Part shown: positions 8,220 through 16,924 of the stretch, piece by piece
Layout of the letters: each line of letters opens with the position of its first letter
Position numbering within the stretch: the first letter of the stretch is position 1
Assembly: GCF_020171845.1 (NCBI RefSeq)
Contig: NZ_JAIVAM010000005.1
Span: 1-64,000, forward strand
Source: Cytobacillus kochii
Lineage (GTDB): Bacteria; Bacillota; Bacilli; Bacillales; Cytobacillaceae
Direction of reading: 5' to 3'
Length of the DNA: 64,000 nucleotides
Translations under genes and position numbers: made by a program
Notes under the pieces: model-generated
Told to the model about the DNA's origin: nothing
The model's input: only the letters and a program-made list of their open reading frames with translations
The model's database searches: none

Positions 8220-9174
8220 ATACACTCTTCTCCTTCTGAACCTATTTATTATGACGGATTTCTAGAAGTGGTACCTTCATAATGAACGAAAAAGAGGAAA
8301 AAGCAAACGAAAAGGGAGCAAATCTTGGTTAAACTCATCCTTTTATTATTTACGCCTCACCGAGTGGTCATTCATTTTATCCCGGTGTATAAAACTGATA
8401 CTTTATTGTATTGAAGGAAATTATAAGGAATGAACTGTTTTTTCATCTTGATGAAAGCTGTGAGACATACTGGTCGTCTAAAGGGGCGTACGCGATCAGT
8501 TAGCCGAAATTTCATCATAATATGATTGGAGAAGTGGGGAAATTTTGACTCCTTCCGGTAAAGAATAAAAAAGGGGGTGCAGAAGATGGCTCATATTATA
8601 ACGATCAAGTATAGATAATGGCACAGAGAAAAGGACATTTTGAGATACCATGTGGCAAGATCGATTTACTATCTCACCACATTTCTTTAAGGAAATAAAC
8701 AATATTGAAAAATAACCGTTATTGCTCCCAAGTCTCAGCTTCACGAACGCTGACTCTCTATATATACAAATTAGAACCTGCTAGTGGCTATGGATTAACG
8801 AGAGATACGTGGTTACTTTTCTAACAGCCTGCCCCGGGGAAATATTACGTAAGAAAATCCAATGATTAAGAATTGTTTCATTATATTTTAAGAGGAATAT
8901 TGCGGATTTGCGCGACTACCTCAATCACATTCCCCCTATTTAGTCGCGTCTCCCTCCTCTCTTCAACAAAATTCTACATTTCCAATCATTTTCCGGGAAA
9001 TAAGATAAGCATTCGACTAGAAACAATTATTTTCCGTAAGGTAAGAAGCAAGAAATTAAATATATTTCACCATCATGTGCAAAAAAGGAAAAACGCCTTA
9101 GGGAATCAGGAGAAATATGGTAATTACAACTTTGATTGCGACAAAAATAACCGTTGTTGTTCCGTTTCTTCTCT
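8220..9174. other. Long region without a supported gene
   Basis: About 950 bases with no convincing gene. A minus-strand frame of 82 codons (8496-8744) has no recognisable domain and no clear ribosome site. An inverted repeat CGCGACTA (8911-8918) and TAGTCGCG (8941-8948) is present. The stretch may hold eroded sequence. Confidence 0.5.
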
Positions 9175-10248
9175 TCAGGCAAACCGACTAATCCCATACC
9201 TCTCAATCGGAATTGAGGTTTCCTTATCAATTATTAACTCCGTAATTAATGTGCCTATAAGCGGTGATAGGGTTACACCACTGTGGGTAGCTGCTACATA
9301 TAAGTTTTCAATATTAGGCACGGCACCAATGATAGGAAATCCATCTTCCGGCATGGCACGTATGCCAGAGAAAGCACGAACAATTTTTGCTTTTTTAATG
9401 GCTGGCACATAACGGATGGCCATATTGGCTGTTTCTTGCATTACATTAAGTGTGGTGGAGCGATTAAACCCTTTATTTTCCATGGAATACCCCATCAAAA
9501 CCTCACCATTATTTGCTTGTCTAAGACCGCTCACTGTATGATTCAGAAAAGGTTTAAGCGGTTCGGAAACTAAAATTTGTCCTCTTACTTGATTCATTGG
9601 AATATGAACATCAATCATTTTCCCCAACTCTCTGGACCATGTTCCCCCAGCTAGAATAAGCCTTTTACATCGATAAGTATCCTTCGTTGTAGCTACGATA
9701 AACCCACCATTGATTTTCTGAAGGTCATGAACAGGGTTATACGTTGAGTATTGCACTCCTTTTCTTTTAGCTGCTCTCATATACATATCTATGAGTCGAA
9801 AAGGATTTACATTTCCATCTATGGAGCTATAGGTGGCTCCTTCGACATCCGGATTCATGAATGGCTCTTTTTCCAATACCTCTTCTTTTGATAATACTTT
9901 AATATCTATACCAATTTCTTTATATGCTTCTGCTAGTTTCATTGCCTTCACTCTATCCTTTTCATGAAAAAATGGTGATAGTCCGCCTGTTCGTTTATAT
10001 TCGACATCACCAATTTTTTTCGATAGATAAGGATATAACTCAGCACTATAATAATTCAATTCTGCATACCATGAAGGTGTTTTATTATGCACCCATACCC
10101 ATGCCTGAGTAGAGCCAGAAGTACCTGCTAAAGGGTATTTTCGATCAATGACTAATATACTTTCTTGGCTTCTTTCTGAAAGATGATAGGCAATCCCGCT
10201 ACCCACGACTCCTCCACCTATCACAATTGTATCGAATTGAGTGTTCAT
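9175..10248 (-). CDS. FAD-dependent amine/amino acid oxidase subunit (HcnC/DadA/glycine oxidase-like)
   Basis: The 357-residue DAO-superfamily flavoprotein starts with a Rossmann FAD motif, FDTIVIGGGVVGSGIAYHLS, and ends with SGIRAMPEDGFPIIGAVP followed by THSGVTLSPLIG, as in sarcosine oxidase beta, glycine oxidase and HcnC. The family oxidises the C-N bond of secondary or D-amino acids. The stop of the BFD gene overlaps this ATG (TGATG), so translation is coupled. With the next three genes it matches the alpha/beta/gamma layout of opine oxidases, D-hydroxyproline dehydrogenase and cyanide synthase. The substrate is probably the compound carried by the linked importer. It is the last gene of the operon. 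Confidence 0.85.
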   Translation of the reverse strand: MNTQFDTIVIGGGVVGSGIAYHLSERSQESILVIDRKYPLAGTSGSTQAWVWVHNKTPSWYAELNYYSAELYPYLSKKIGDVEYKRTGGLSPFFHEKDRVKAMKLAEAYKEIGIDIKVLSKEEVLEKEPFMNPDVEGATYSSIDGNVNPFRLIDMYMRAAKRKGVQYSTYNPVHDLQKINGGFIVATTKDTYRCKRLILAGGTWSRELGKMIDVHIPMNQVRGQILVSEPLKPFLNHTVSGLRQANNGEVLMGYSMENKGFNRSTTLNVMQETANMAIRYVPAIKKAKIVRAFSGIRAMPEDGFPIIGAVPNIENLYVAATHSGVTLSPLIGTLITELIIDKETSIPIERYGISRFA

Positions 10249-10577
10249 CACTTCACCTTCCCATCTGTCAGCTCTATTTCATCAAGTACAGACTTGACTG
10301 TAGAAAACTGTTGGCTATCTGTCGCTAATGCCTCCAAACTGACAGGCGAAATGGGCATCCGAAAACGAGGTGGATAAATTTGTTCCATCGACAACTCTGT
10401 TTGCTTGTGTATCACTTCAGCTACTAATTTACTGCATATTTTTGACTGACATGCACCCATTCCGCAACGAGTTATTCTTTTAATATCATCGAATGTTCTT
10501 CCGCCCTGAGTGATTACTTCTTCTATTTCTTCATAGCTTATTTCTTCACATCTGCAGACAATTACTGACTTATCCAT
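10248..10577 (-). CDS. Stand-alone BFD-type [2Fe-2S] protein
   Basis: The 109-residue protein has the BFD (bacterioferritin-associated ferredoxin-like) cysteine pattern: VCRCEE near the start, then CGMGACQSKIC about 35 residues later. These four cysteines would bind one [2Fe-2S] cluster. In opine oxidase and HcnB-type flavoproteins this domain is usually fused to the C-terminus of the NAD/FAD subunit, which in this operon ends without it. The fusion thus appears split into a separate electron-transfer subunit. The last 30 residues (PPRFRMPISPVSLEAL) resemble the tail of those fused proteins. Confidence 0.85.
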   Translation of the reverse strand: MDKSVIVCRCEEISYEEIEEVITQGGRTFDDIKRITRCGMGACQSKICSKLVAEVIHKQTELSMEQIYPPRFRMPISPVSLEALATDSQQFSTVKSVLDEIELTDGKVK

Positions 10578-10609
10578 TCAATCCCCTTCTTATCTTCAAT
10601 TTTAATAAT

Positions 10610-11668
10610 CTAAGAAATAAATTGATCTTTTAATTGTGGTGTGGAAAATTGTTTAATATGCTCTTTTCTTGCTGAAAATGTATCGCTCTCTTCTTCATTC
10701 TCTAACTTACTATATAGCGAATTCCTTACTACTTCAGTTTCTTCTGGCGGTAATGATTGAAGCGCTTCACACACGCTAGCAGCCGCTAACATTCCCGTTA
10801 GAATAAGAGCGGAATGATTACTGACTCCAGTTGCATTTCCTGTGACATATACATGATCCTTACTTGTTTGAAGTTGATGATTGTAAACAGGAAGCCAGCC
10901 CCCGAGTTCTGCTTGATATCTAAGGGCACAGTCCAATTGATACACGATATCTAATATAGGAGATTGTCCCCCATCTATTAGAACGATGTCAGGCTTTAAG
11001 GTGATCATCCCATGAGGAGTTTGTATGTCAATTTCTTCTAGCTTCCCATTGCCTCTAGCCTCAATAATTGAGCTATTTTCATACAACGGTATATTCATAT
11101 CCCCGAAAGTGGAGTTTCCTAACTGTTTGTTTTGTTTTACTATAGCGACGATATTTACTTCTACACTAAGCAGAAGTTCACAAACATCGCTGGCAAAGGA
11201 GTTATCACCATAAATCACTGCTGAAGATCCTGGTTTTACTCGATCCCGATTCACTACACTTTGTGCTGCTCCTATCGTCATCACACCTGGTAAGGTCCAT
11301 TTAGGAAAAGGTATCGCATTTTCAGCTGCCCCTGTTGCGATGATGATTTTTTCAGCAAATACCGGGAAAACATCTTTATCATTTGTCACACCAATCTGTC
11401 CATCTTCATATACACCAATGACACGATGACCTAACAACCACTCCACTGCCAGTCCTTCTAACCGTTCCACTAAAAATTGAGCAAGCTCAAAACCTCTCAT
11501 GTTTGGGAATATATCGGGTAAAGCTAATATTTGGCTTTGTTGCCATAATTGCCCGCCTGCTTGTTGATGTTCATCGATGATTAGAACACATAGACCTGTC
11601 TTGGCTACTTCATAGGCTGCCGTTAAACCGGCGGGACCAGCTCCAATAATTAATACGTCAGCCTTCAT
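10610..11668 (-). CDS. FAD/NAD(P)-binding oxidoreductase subunit (HcnB/opine oxidase A-like)
   Basis: The 352-residue pyridine-nucleotide-disulphide family protein has an FAD motif at residues 4-20 (VLIIGAGPAGLTAAYEV). A second dinucleotide fold lies at about 148-175 (VIYGDNSFASDVCELLL). The late FAD motif HVYVTGNATGVS is at about 271-282. There is no CxxxxC redox disulphide, as in HcnB and opine oxidase subunit A. ATG 11668 has AAGGAGA eight bases upstream. It overlaps the end of the ferredoxin gene by 11 bases. It probably passes electrons between the amine oxidase subunit, the two iron-sulphur proteins and an unknown acceptor. Confidence 0.85.
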   Translation of the reverse strand: MKADVLIIGAGPAGLTAAYEVAKTGLCVLIIDEHQQAGGQLWQQSQILALPDIFPNMRGFELAQFLVERLEGLAVEWLLGHRVIGVYEDGQIGVTNDKDVFPVFAEKIIIATGAAENAIPFPKWTLPGVMTIGAAQSVVNRDRVKPGSSAVIYGDNSFASDVCELLLSVEVNIVAIVKQNKQLGNSTFGDMNIPLYENSSIIEARGNGKLEEIDIQTPHGMITLKPDIVLIDGGQSPILDIVYQLDCALRYQAELGGWLPVYNHQLQTSKDHVYVTGNATGVSNHSALILTGMLAAASVCEALQSLPPEETEVVRNSLYSKLENEEESDTFSARKEHIKQFSTPQLKDQFIS

Positions 11669-11981
11669 CAATATCTCTCCTTAATTCGGGGTCTTCTAGC
11701 CCTTCACTTATTTTCATCCCATCTCTTACTTTCCTCATACAGGTTTTCACGTGATCTTCTCCGTCCACAGTCATATAACAACTACAACATCTACCCTTTG
11801 AACAAAACATTCCCCTTGCTTGAACGAGCTTCCTACTTTGCCCTAGCTTCTTCACATTATTGGCCATTAATGCACCAGCAATCGATTGGTTATCATAGGC
11901 TTCAAGAGGTTGCTCATTCAAATAAATAGTAATGGGTTTGTTCAATTGCTCACCTAATATTGGATGCTCTTTTATATGCAC
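11658..11981 (-). CDS. HcnA-like [2Fe-2S] ferredoxin subunit
   Basis: The protein is 107 residues with GTG 11981, or 110 with GTG 11990; the site GAGAGG fits the inner start better. It has a plant-type ferredoxin fold with FCSKGRCCSC (C-x4-C-x2-C) and a fourth cysteine in VKTCMRKV. This is the gamma-subunit pattern of HcnA and D-hydroxyproline dehydrogenase. Such subunits bind the cluster that links two flavoproteins. An extra cysteine next to the second ligand is unusual. It follows the ABC permease gene closely, which ties the transporter and the enzyme into one operon. Confidence 0.85.
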   Translation of the reverse strand: MHIKEHPILGEQLNKPITIYLNEQPLEAYDNQSIAGALMANNVKKLGQSRKLVQARGMFCSKGRCCSCYMTVDGEDHVKTCMRKVRDGMKISEGLEDPELRRDIDEG

Positions 11982-11994
11982 GACTTTCACCTCT

Positions 11995-12795
11995 CTAATT
12001 TTTAGAAGAGAATATTTTCCCTACTCCCATCACCCGCTCAATTATAATCATTAGAACGACCGTCATAATGATCATGATGCTAGACACCGAGGCGATAATG
12101 GGATCATATTGATATTGCATATACGTATAGATTCGTACCGGTAATGTCACTACATCCGTACTTACGATAAAGAGGGCTACGGTTAAGTCGTCAAACGATG
12201 TAATGAATGCAAAGATGGCTCCCGCAATAACCCCGGACTTAATCACCGGTAAAGTGATTTCAAAAAACACTCGAATAGAACTGGCGCCTAGATTCATTGC
12301 AGCCTGTTCAATCACTCGGTCAAACCCTACTAAACTAGCAACAACTAATCTCATTACAAATGGAACAGTTAATATAATATGTCCAAGGATTAATGACAGT
12401 GGGCTTGTTGCTAGTCCAATCCATGAGTAAAATTGTAATAGCGCCACACCAAAGACAACTGAAGGTATAAGTAAGGGTGAACCAATTAATTGTACAATCG
12501 CATTTTTCCCCTTAAACTCCCTTCGAACAACTGCTAAAGCAGACATGGTACCAATGATTGTTGCAATGATTGCTGTGCCAAAAGCTACACTGATACTTAA
12601 GATGAAGGAATCGATAAATTCCGGATGTTCGATTAACTCTATATACCATCTCAAAGTAACGCCTTCAGGTGGAAAAACGATATATTCTGTCGTGGTTAAA
12701 GATGATAATAAAACGACGACAATGGGTGCCAATAAGAATAAATACACTATTAAACAAGAAAGACTTAGTAATATGCTCGGTAACTTTTTCTTCAT
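11995..12795 (-). CDS. ABC transporter permease, PotC-like
   Basis: The 266-residue inner-membrane permease has six helices and the binding-protein-dependent transport signature EQAAMNLGASSIRVFFEITLP at about residues 161-181, which docks on the ATPase. It matches the PotC/PhnV group that imports polyamines, opines or 2-aminoethylphosphonate. The start ATG overlaps the stop of the upstream permease gene (ATGA), so the two are translationally coupled. The pair makes the transmembrane part of one importer. Confidence 0.9.
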   Translation of the reverse strand: MKKKLPSILLSLSCLIVYLFLLAPIVVVLLSSLTTTEYIVFPPEGVTLRWYIELIEHPEFIDSFILSISVAFGTAIIATIIGTMSALAVVRREFKGKNAIVQLIGSPLLIPSVVFGVALLQFYSWIGLATSPLSLILGHIILTVPFVMRLVVASLVGFDRVIEQAAMNLGASSIRVFFEITLPVIKSGVIAGAIFAFITSFDDLTVALFIVSTDVVTLPVRIYTYMQYQYDPIIASVSSIMIIMTVVLMIIIERVMGVGKIFSSKN

Positions 12796-13706
12796 TGGAT
12801 CGCCACCCCTTTTTCCGATTTGCTAAGGACTTTACTGTATATAAGGATGGTGATGGTAGCAACTAAGATCAATAAGAAGCCAATCGCTCCACCATAAGGC
12901 CAGTTCATCATAACAGCCACCTGTTCATAAGTAATATAGGACATCACTTTCACTTGTGGTCCCCCTAGAATAGATGGAGTAACGAAGGAACTAACGCTTA
13001 AACTAAAGACCATTACCGAGCCTGCGAAAATGCCGGGTAAAGTTAATGGCAATACAATCGACACAAACGTTCTCAAGTTACTTGCCCCTAAGTTTTTTGA
13101 AGCGCGAATAATAGAAGGATCAATTCTCTCTAAAGCCCCCATAATACTTAACACCATATAAGGAAACAGCACATGTACCATTCCGACAATTACACTAAAT
13201 TCACTATAAAGTAAGGGAGCCGGTTCATTAATCAATCCCGTTGTCATTAGGGTTTGATTAATCACCCCATTATTCGATAGTAAGATGACCCAACCATAAC
13301 AACGAATAACCATACTAATTAACAAAGGAGACAGAACCAGCAACGTTAAATAATTTTTCATCCGAGGCTTGGCCTTCGTTATTTGGTAGGCAACAGGATA
13401 AGAAATAATAATTGTAATGATTGTCGTAATTAAACCAATTTTTATTGTTCGCCAAAGCACACTTATATAAAAAGGATCAGACAAAAATTGAATATAATTC
13501 GCTAGCGTCCACTGATTGCCAATCCCAGTACCAGCATCAAACGTTTTAAAGCTAGTAACAAATAAAAAGAACAAGGGGAGCAAGAAAAAGAAAAGAAAGA
13601 TAGCTAGTGTAGGAATGAGCAATAACCATGTATCTCTCCGTTTTTTAAAGTTCTTTTTCTTTTGCATAAGGACGATTTCATTATCTACGCGTGTATTTAA
13701 CTCCAT
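12792..13706 (-). CDS. ABC transporter permease, PotB-like
   Basis: The protein is 304 residues with a long basic N-terminus (MQKKKNFKKRRDTW) and six membrane helices. The EAA-type loop reads IRASKNLGASNLRTFVSIVLP at about residues 200-220. It is the partner of the PotC-like permease. The gene starts four bases after the ATPase gene stops. Family knowledge points to spermidine/putrescine, opine or a similar cationic amine; the substrate cannot be read from the permease. Confidence 0.9.
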   Translation of the reverse strand: MELNTRVDNEIVLMQKKKNFKKRRDTWLLLIPTLAIFLFFFLLPLFFLFVTSFKTFDAGTGIGNQWTLANYIQFLSDPFYISVLWRTIKIGLITTIITIIISYPVAYQITKAKPRMKNYLTLLVLSPLLISMVIRCYGWVILLSNNGVINQTLMTTGLINEPAPLLYSEFSVIVGMVHVLFPYMVLSIMGALERIDPSIIRASKNLGASNLRTFVSIVLPLTLPGIFAGSVMVFSLSVSSFVTPSILGGPQVKVMSYITYEQVAVMMNWPYGGAIGFLLILVATITILIYSKVLSKSEKGVAIQ

Positions 13707-13710
13707 TTCC

Positions 13711-14778
13711 TCACCTCACATTCCTAGAAGGCAGGATATCCTCTGCTTGCCAGAAGGTTTGCACTTTACTGCCTTCTATAATTGAGTGTGGATTTAAAGC
13801 TGTATTCGGAATGTCTGCAATTAAATCTTTATCTTCTACTTTAAGGAAATACCTTGTTTTAGCACCTAAGAACATTTTCTTCATTACGATCGATTGAAAT
13901 CCCTCTCCCTCATGTTTTTGAGTAATGACAATTTTTTCTGGTCGAACAAAAAAATCAAGTTTCTCATTCGTTCGGAGTTGGAAAGGAAGTAACTGTTCAT
14001 CTCCATAGAAATTAACTCTACTTTCATTCCCATTCTCCCCGCCTACTACTACGCCTTGTATTTTATTAACTTCTCCAATAAATTGAGAGACAAAGTCCGT
14101 TTTAGGTTGATTATAGATGGTTATTGGATCATCGACTTGTTCAATTCGCCCTTCATACATCACGGCAATCCGATCAGATATGGCTAAGGCCTCTTCTTGG
14201 TCATGTGTAACAAAAATAGTCGTGATACCTACTTGCTTTTGAATATCCACTATCTCTTCACGCATTTCTTGTCTTAGCTTCGCATCCAGATTACTTAAAG
14301 GTTCATCAAGCAACAAAACTTTTGGCTTGATTACTAATGCGCGGGCTAATGATACCCGTTGCTGTTGCCCACCTGATAATTCCTTTGGATACCTTTTCTC
14401 ATAGCCAGCTAACCGAACCATGTCTAATGCTTCTAACACTCTTTTTTTTGCTTCTACCTTTGATACTTTTCTCAATTTGAGCCCATATGCAATATTGTCA
14501 AACACAGTCATATGTGGGAATAACGCATAATTTTGAAATACCATCCCCATTTCTCTTTTGTTAGCAGGAAGCAGATGAACGGCTTGTCCATCTACCTCTA
14601 TTCGTCCTCCATCGACATCCAGAAAGCCAGCAATCATATTTAATGTCGTTGTTTTCCCACATCCAGATGGACCAAGAAAAGAAATTAACTCCCCCTTACT
14701 AATTTCTAAGGTTAGATCCTTCACTACTTCTGTACGATTGAATGTTTTCACTAAATTGTTTATCCGCAAGTAACCCAT
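13711..14778 (-). CDS. ABC transporter ATP-binding protein, PotA-like
   Basis: The 355-residue protein has all nucleotide-binding motifs: Walker A GPSGCGKTT at about residues 36-44, signature LSGGQQQR, Walker B VLLLDEPLSNLD and switch His in VTHDQEE. A C-terminal TOBE-type domain (about 240-355) is as in PotA and CysA-class importers. It energises the PotB/PotC-like permeases. The start ATG has AAGGAGG in good position. It lies 15 bases after the binding-protein gene. Confidence 0.92.
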   Translation of the reverse strand: MGYLRINNLVKTFNRTEVVKDLTLEISKGELISFLGPSGCGKTTTLNMIAGFLDVDGGRIEVDGQAVHLLPANKREMGMVFQNYALFPHMTVFDNIAYGLKLRKVSKVEAKKRVLEALDMVRLAGYEKRYPKELSGGQQQRVSLARALVIKPKVLLLDEPLSNLDAKLRQEMREEIVDIQKQVGITTIFVTHDQEEALAISDRIAVMYEGRIEQVDDPITIYNQPKTDFVSQFIGEVNKIQGVVVGGENGNESRVNFYGDEQLLPFQLRTNEKLDFFVRPEKIVITQKHEGEGFQSIVMKKMFLGAKTRYFLKVEDKDLIADIPNTALNPHSIIEGSKVQTFWQAEDILPSRNVR

Positions 14779-14793
14779 AATTGATTCACCTCC

Positions 14794-15858
14794 TTAATGT
14801 GATACTTCAATTTCTTTATTCGCACGCTCTGTCCATTCAGCACGCTTACTATTCACTACTTCCCAATCAACTTTAATGAGCTTAGCAATCTCTTCTTCGC
14901 CGTAAACGACTTTACTTGCTACCTCTTCATCTAACTCAACTTCTTTATTAGCTGGGCCATCGAATAACTCAGCTGCAAATAATTGCTGCGCATCCTCATC
15001 TAAAACGAAATTAACAAACTTCTGTGCTAACTCTTGATTTGGGGCATCTTTCACAACACTAACAGTTGCCATTAAGGCTGGCGCCCCTTCTTCCGGGGTA
15101 ACATATTCAATCGGAAAACCCGAATCTTGTAATGTTAGGACACGACTACTCCCCCAGGCACTTGCTACCGCTTGCCCTTGTAAGAAGTAATTAGAAACAT
15201 CGGCTGTTTTGTCAAAAGTAATAGTGTTTTGCGCGATTTCTTTCATCTTCTCAAAACCCGGCTCCATGTCTTCTATACTTCCGCCATTGGCAAGTGAAGC
15301 CATTAATAATGTGTGAACGCCATAAGTATTCGCAATTGAAGGCAATACTACCTTGCCTTTATACTTAGGATCAGCTAAATCATTCCATGAAGTTGGGGGT
15401 TCCCAGCCATTTTCATCAAAATACTTTTTGTTATATGCAAGACCTGTAGTAATAAATCCAAACCCAACCCCAATATTATCTTTGTCCTTAGCAATATCAT
15501 ATAAATGAGCTAAATTCGTAACGATCTCTTCATCTAAAGGAGCTAATAACCCGAATGATTTTGCTTGTGCCTGTGGTCCATCATCAAGAAAAACAACATC
15601 AATTTGTGGATTATCCTTTTGTGCCTGAATTTTGGATAGCGTATCAACAGAGCTACCTGTAATGTAAGTCACTTTCACATTATTTTCCTTTTCAAATTTA
15701 GGAATCAACACTTCCTTCATCTTTTGTTCATAGCTACCACCATATGCAGCTAATACAAGTGTCTGTTGTTTCTCCTCACCACTTGACTCAGTCGAACCAC
15801 CACATCCTGCAACCAAAAGTAACAGTCCAACGATTACGATAACCATCCATTTCTTCAT
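14794..15858 (-). CDS. ABC transporter substrate-binding lipoprotein, PotD-like
   Basis: The 354-residue protein has a lipoprotein signal peptide with lipobox LVAGC, so Cys 21 or thereabouts would be lipidated and anchored outside the membrane. The mature part begins QTLVLAAYGGSYEQKMKEV, typical of the extracellular solute-binding family 1 (PotD/opine/thiamine-like). ATG 15858 is chosen over ATG 15867, which sits directly on the purine-rich site. It is the first structural gene after the regulator. High expression and capture of an amine compound are inferred from its place and the oxidase complex downstream. Confidence 0.9.
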   Translation of the reverse strand: MKKWMVIVIVGLLLLVAGCGGSTESSGEEKQQTLVLAAYGGSYEQKMKEVLIPKFEKENNVKVTYITGSSVDTLSKIQAQKDNPQIDVVFLDDGPQAQAKSFGLLAPLDEEIVTNLAHLYDIAKDKDNIGVGFGFITTGLAYNKKYFDENGWEPPTSWNDLADPKYKGKVVLPSIANTYGVHTLLMASLANGGSIEDMEPGFEKMKEIAQNTITFDKTADVSNYFLQGQAVASAWGSSRVLTLQDSGFPIEYVTPEEGAPALMATVSVVKDAPNQELAQKFVNFVLDEDAQQLFAAELFDGPANKEVELDEEVASKVVYGEEEIAKLIKVDWEVVNSKRAEWTERANKEIEVSH

Positions 15859-15967
15859 CACTTCCATACCCCCATCATTAGATTGACTTCATTTATAATT
15901 AGATTGCCTAATTACCTATAATAGATTTTTAATTTTAAATATTCAGTAATTTAATAATAAAAATATA

Positions 15968-15990
15968 ATAATATGATATTATAACTTTAA
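15968..15990 (-). promoter_or_regulatory. Putative GntR operator before the amine-uptake operon
   Basis: Bases 15968-15982 form a palindrome, ATAATAT-G-ATATTAT. The overlapping block ATATTATAACTTTA at 15977-15990 recurs before the regulator gene in the same orientation. In minus orientation it includes TATAAT, so a bound repressor would block the -10 box. It lies 110 bases before the binding-protein ATG. Confidence 0.6.
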
Positions 15991-16029
15991 TAGGGTAAAG
16001 GAGAAGAAACAAGCAAACGTCTCTCTCCA

Positions 16030-16752
16030 TTAATTAAAATCAACTTCTGTAAAATAAGTTTCTTTGTCCGGTCTCACATAAAACATTGAGTATTCCACGA
16101 TTTCCTTTTCCTTAGAGTATGTAAATCGTTCCCACTCAAATACGGCTGTATTCTCAGAAATACCTAATACCTCTGCTTGTTTACCTGTAGCTATATAAGG
16201 CTTTATAAAAAGCTTAGCTTTTCCTAAATTGATATGAAACTTATGGCGTAGCATGTTGTAAATTAAATCATTATTAATATCTTCACTTGTTATTCCATGA
16301 CAATGAACATATGGTAAATATGTATATTCCAGTGATATCGGTTCACCATCAACAAGCTTTAAACGTTCAATTCTTACCACCTGATCGCCATGATTCAACT
16401 TCATCTTCTCAACCATTTCACTAGAAGCAATCTCTATAGCAAAGTGTAACAACTCATGGGGGTGCGACTCCGATTGGTCAGTTGTTAACGAGATTAATTG
16501 ATTAATATCTTGTTCTTTTCTTTTTCCTAAAACAAATGTCCCTTTCCCTCGTTGTCTCATCAAAAAGCCTTTATTGACCAGCTCAATAATTGCCCTCTTT
16601 ACTGTTATCGTACTAATATTAAATAATGTAGCCAACTCCTGTTCAGTGGGCAATTGAAAACCTTCATCCCACTGACCTGAACTTATTTTATACTCCAACA
16701 CCTGCTCCACTTGGCGATATAATGGGAGATGTGAATCTTTATTAATTTCCAT
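16030..16752 (-). CDS. GntR family regulator, HutC/UTRA subfamily
   Basis: The 240-residue protein has an N-terminal winged helix (LPLYRQVEQVLEYKI to KGFLMRQRGKGTFV, residues 9-76) and a C-terminal UTRA ligand-binding domain (about 95-235). UTRA domains bind small sugars, amines or acids and usually relieve repression. The gene is upstream of, and codirectional with, the importer/dehydrogenase operon. A shared AT-rich palindrome occurs both in front of this gene and in front of the binding-protein gene, so it probably represses itself and the operon. ATG 16752 has GAGGAG nine bases upstream. Confidence 0.9.
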   Translation of the reverse strand: MEINKDSHLPLYRQVEQVLEYKISSGQWDEGFQLPTEQELATLFNISTITVKRAIIELVNKGFLMRQRGKGTFVLGKRKEQDINQLISLTTDQSESHPHELLHFAIEIASSEMVEKMKLNHGDQVVRIERLKLVDGEPISLEYTYLPYVHCHGITSEDINNDLIYNMLRHKFHINLGKAKLFIKPYIATGKQAEVLGISENTAVFEWERFTYSKEKEIVEYSMFYVRPDKETYFTEVDFN

Positions 16753-16770
16753 ATATGTATACTCCTCAGA

Positions 16771-16790
16771 TTATAATATTATAACTTTAT
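16771..16790 (-). promoter_or_regulatory. Putative GntR autoregulatory operator
   Basis: TTATAATATTATAA at 16771-16784 is a perfect palindrome. The block ATATTATAACTTTA overlaps it and is repeated at 15977-15990. It sits 18 bases before the regulator ATG. Confidence 0.6.
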
Positions 16791-16863
16791 AAATCATAAG
16801 TTTAAGCTGACTTGCTTTATTTGTCAATGTTTTCTGAAAATTCCACCTTGCAAAATCTCCCTT

Positions 16864-16892
16864 CACCATGCTAGCTATCTAGGCATACACTA
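16864..16892 (+). promoter_or_regulatory. Sigma-K-like promoter
   Basis: CACC at 16864-16867 and CATACACTA at 16884-16892 are 16 bases apart. This fits the sigma-K consensus (AC, 16-17 bases, CATANNNTA) of late mother-cell genes. A second match precedes the related gene at 17701. Confidence 0.55.
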
Positions 16893-16924
16893 TGTTGAAG
16901 AAAAATGGAATGGAGAGATTAGGT

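Noticed and set aside
8496..8744. Minus-strand frame of 82 codons
   Set aside because: No recognisable domain, no clear ribosome site and no neighbour context; reported only as part of the gap.
8873..9412. Plus-strand frame of 179 codons
   Set aside because: Its second half lies antisense to the amine oxidase gene and the first half has no start signal or domain.
9175..11981. Hydrogen cyanide synthase
   Set aside because: The three main subunits resemble HcnABC, but the linked amine-type importer and GntR control point to catabolism; the name would overstate the evidence.
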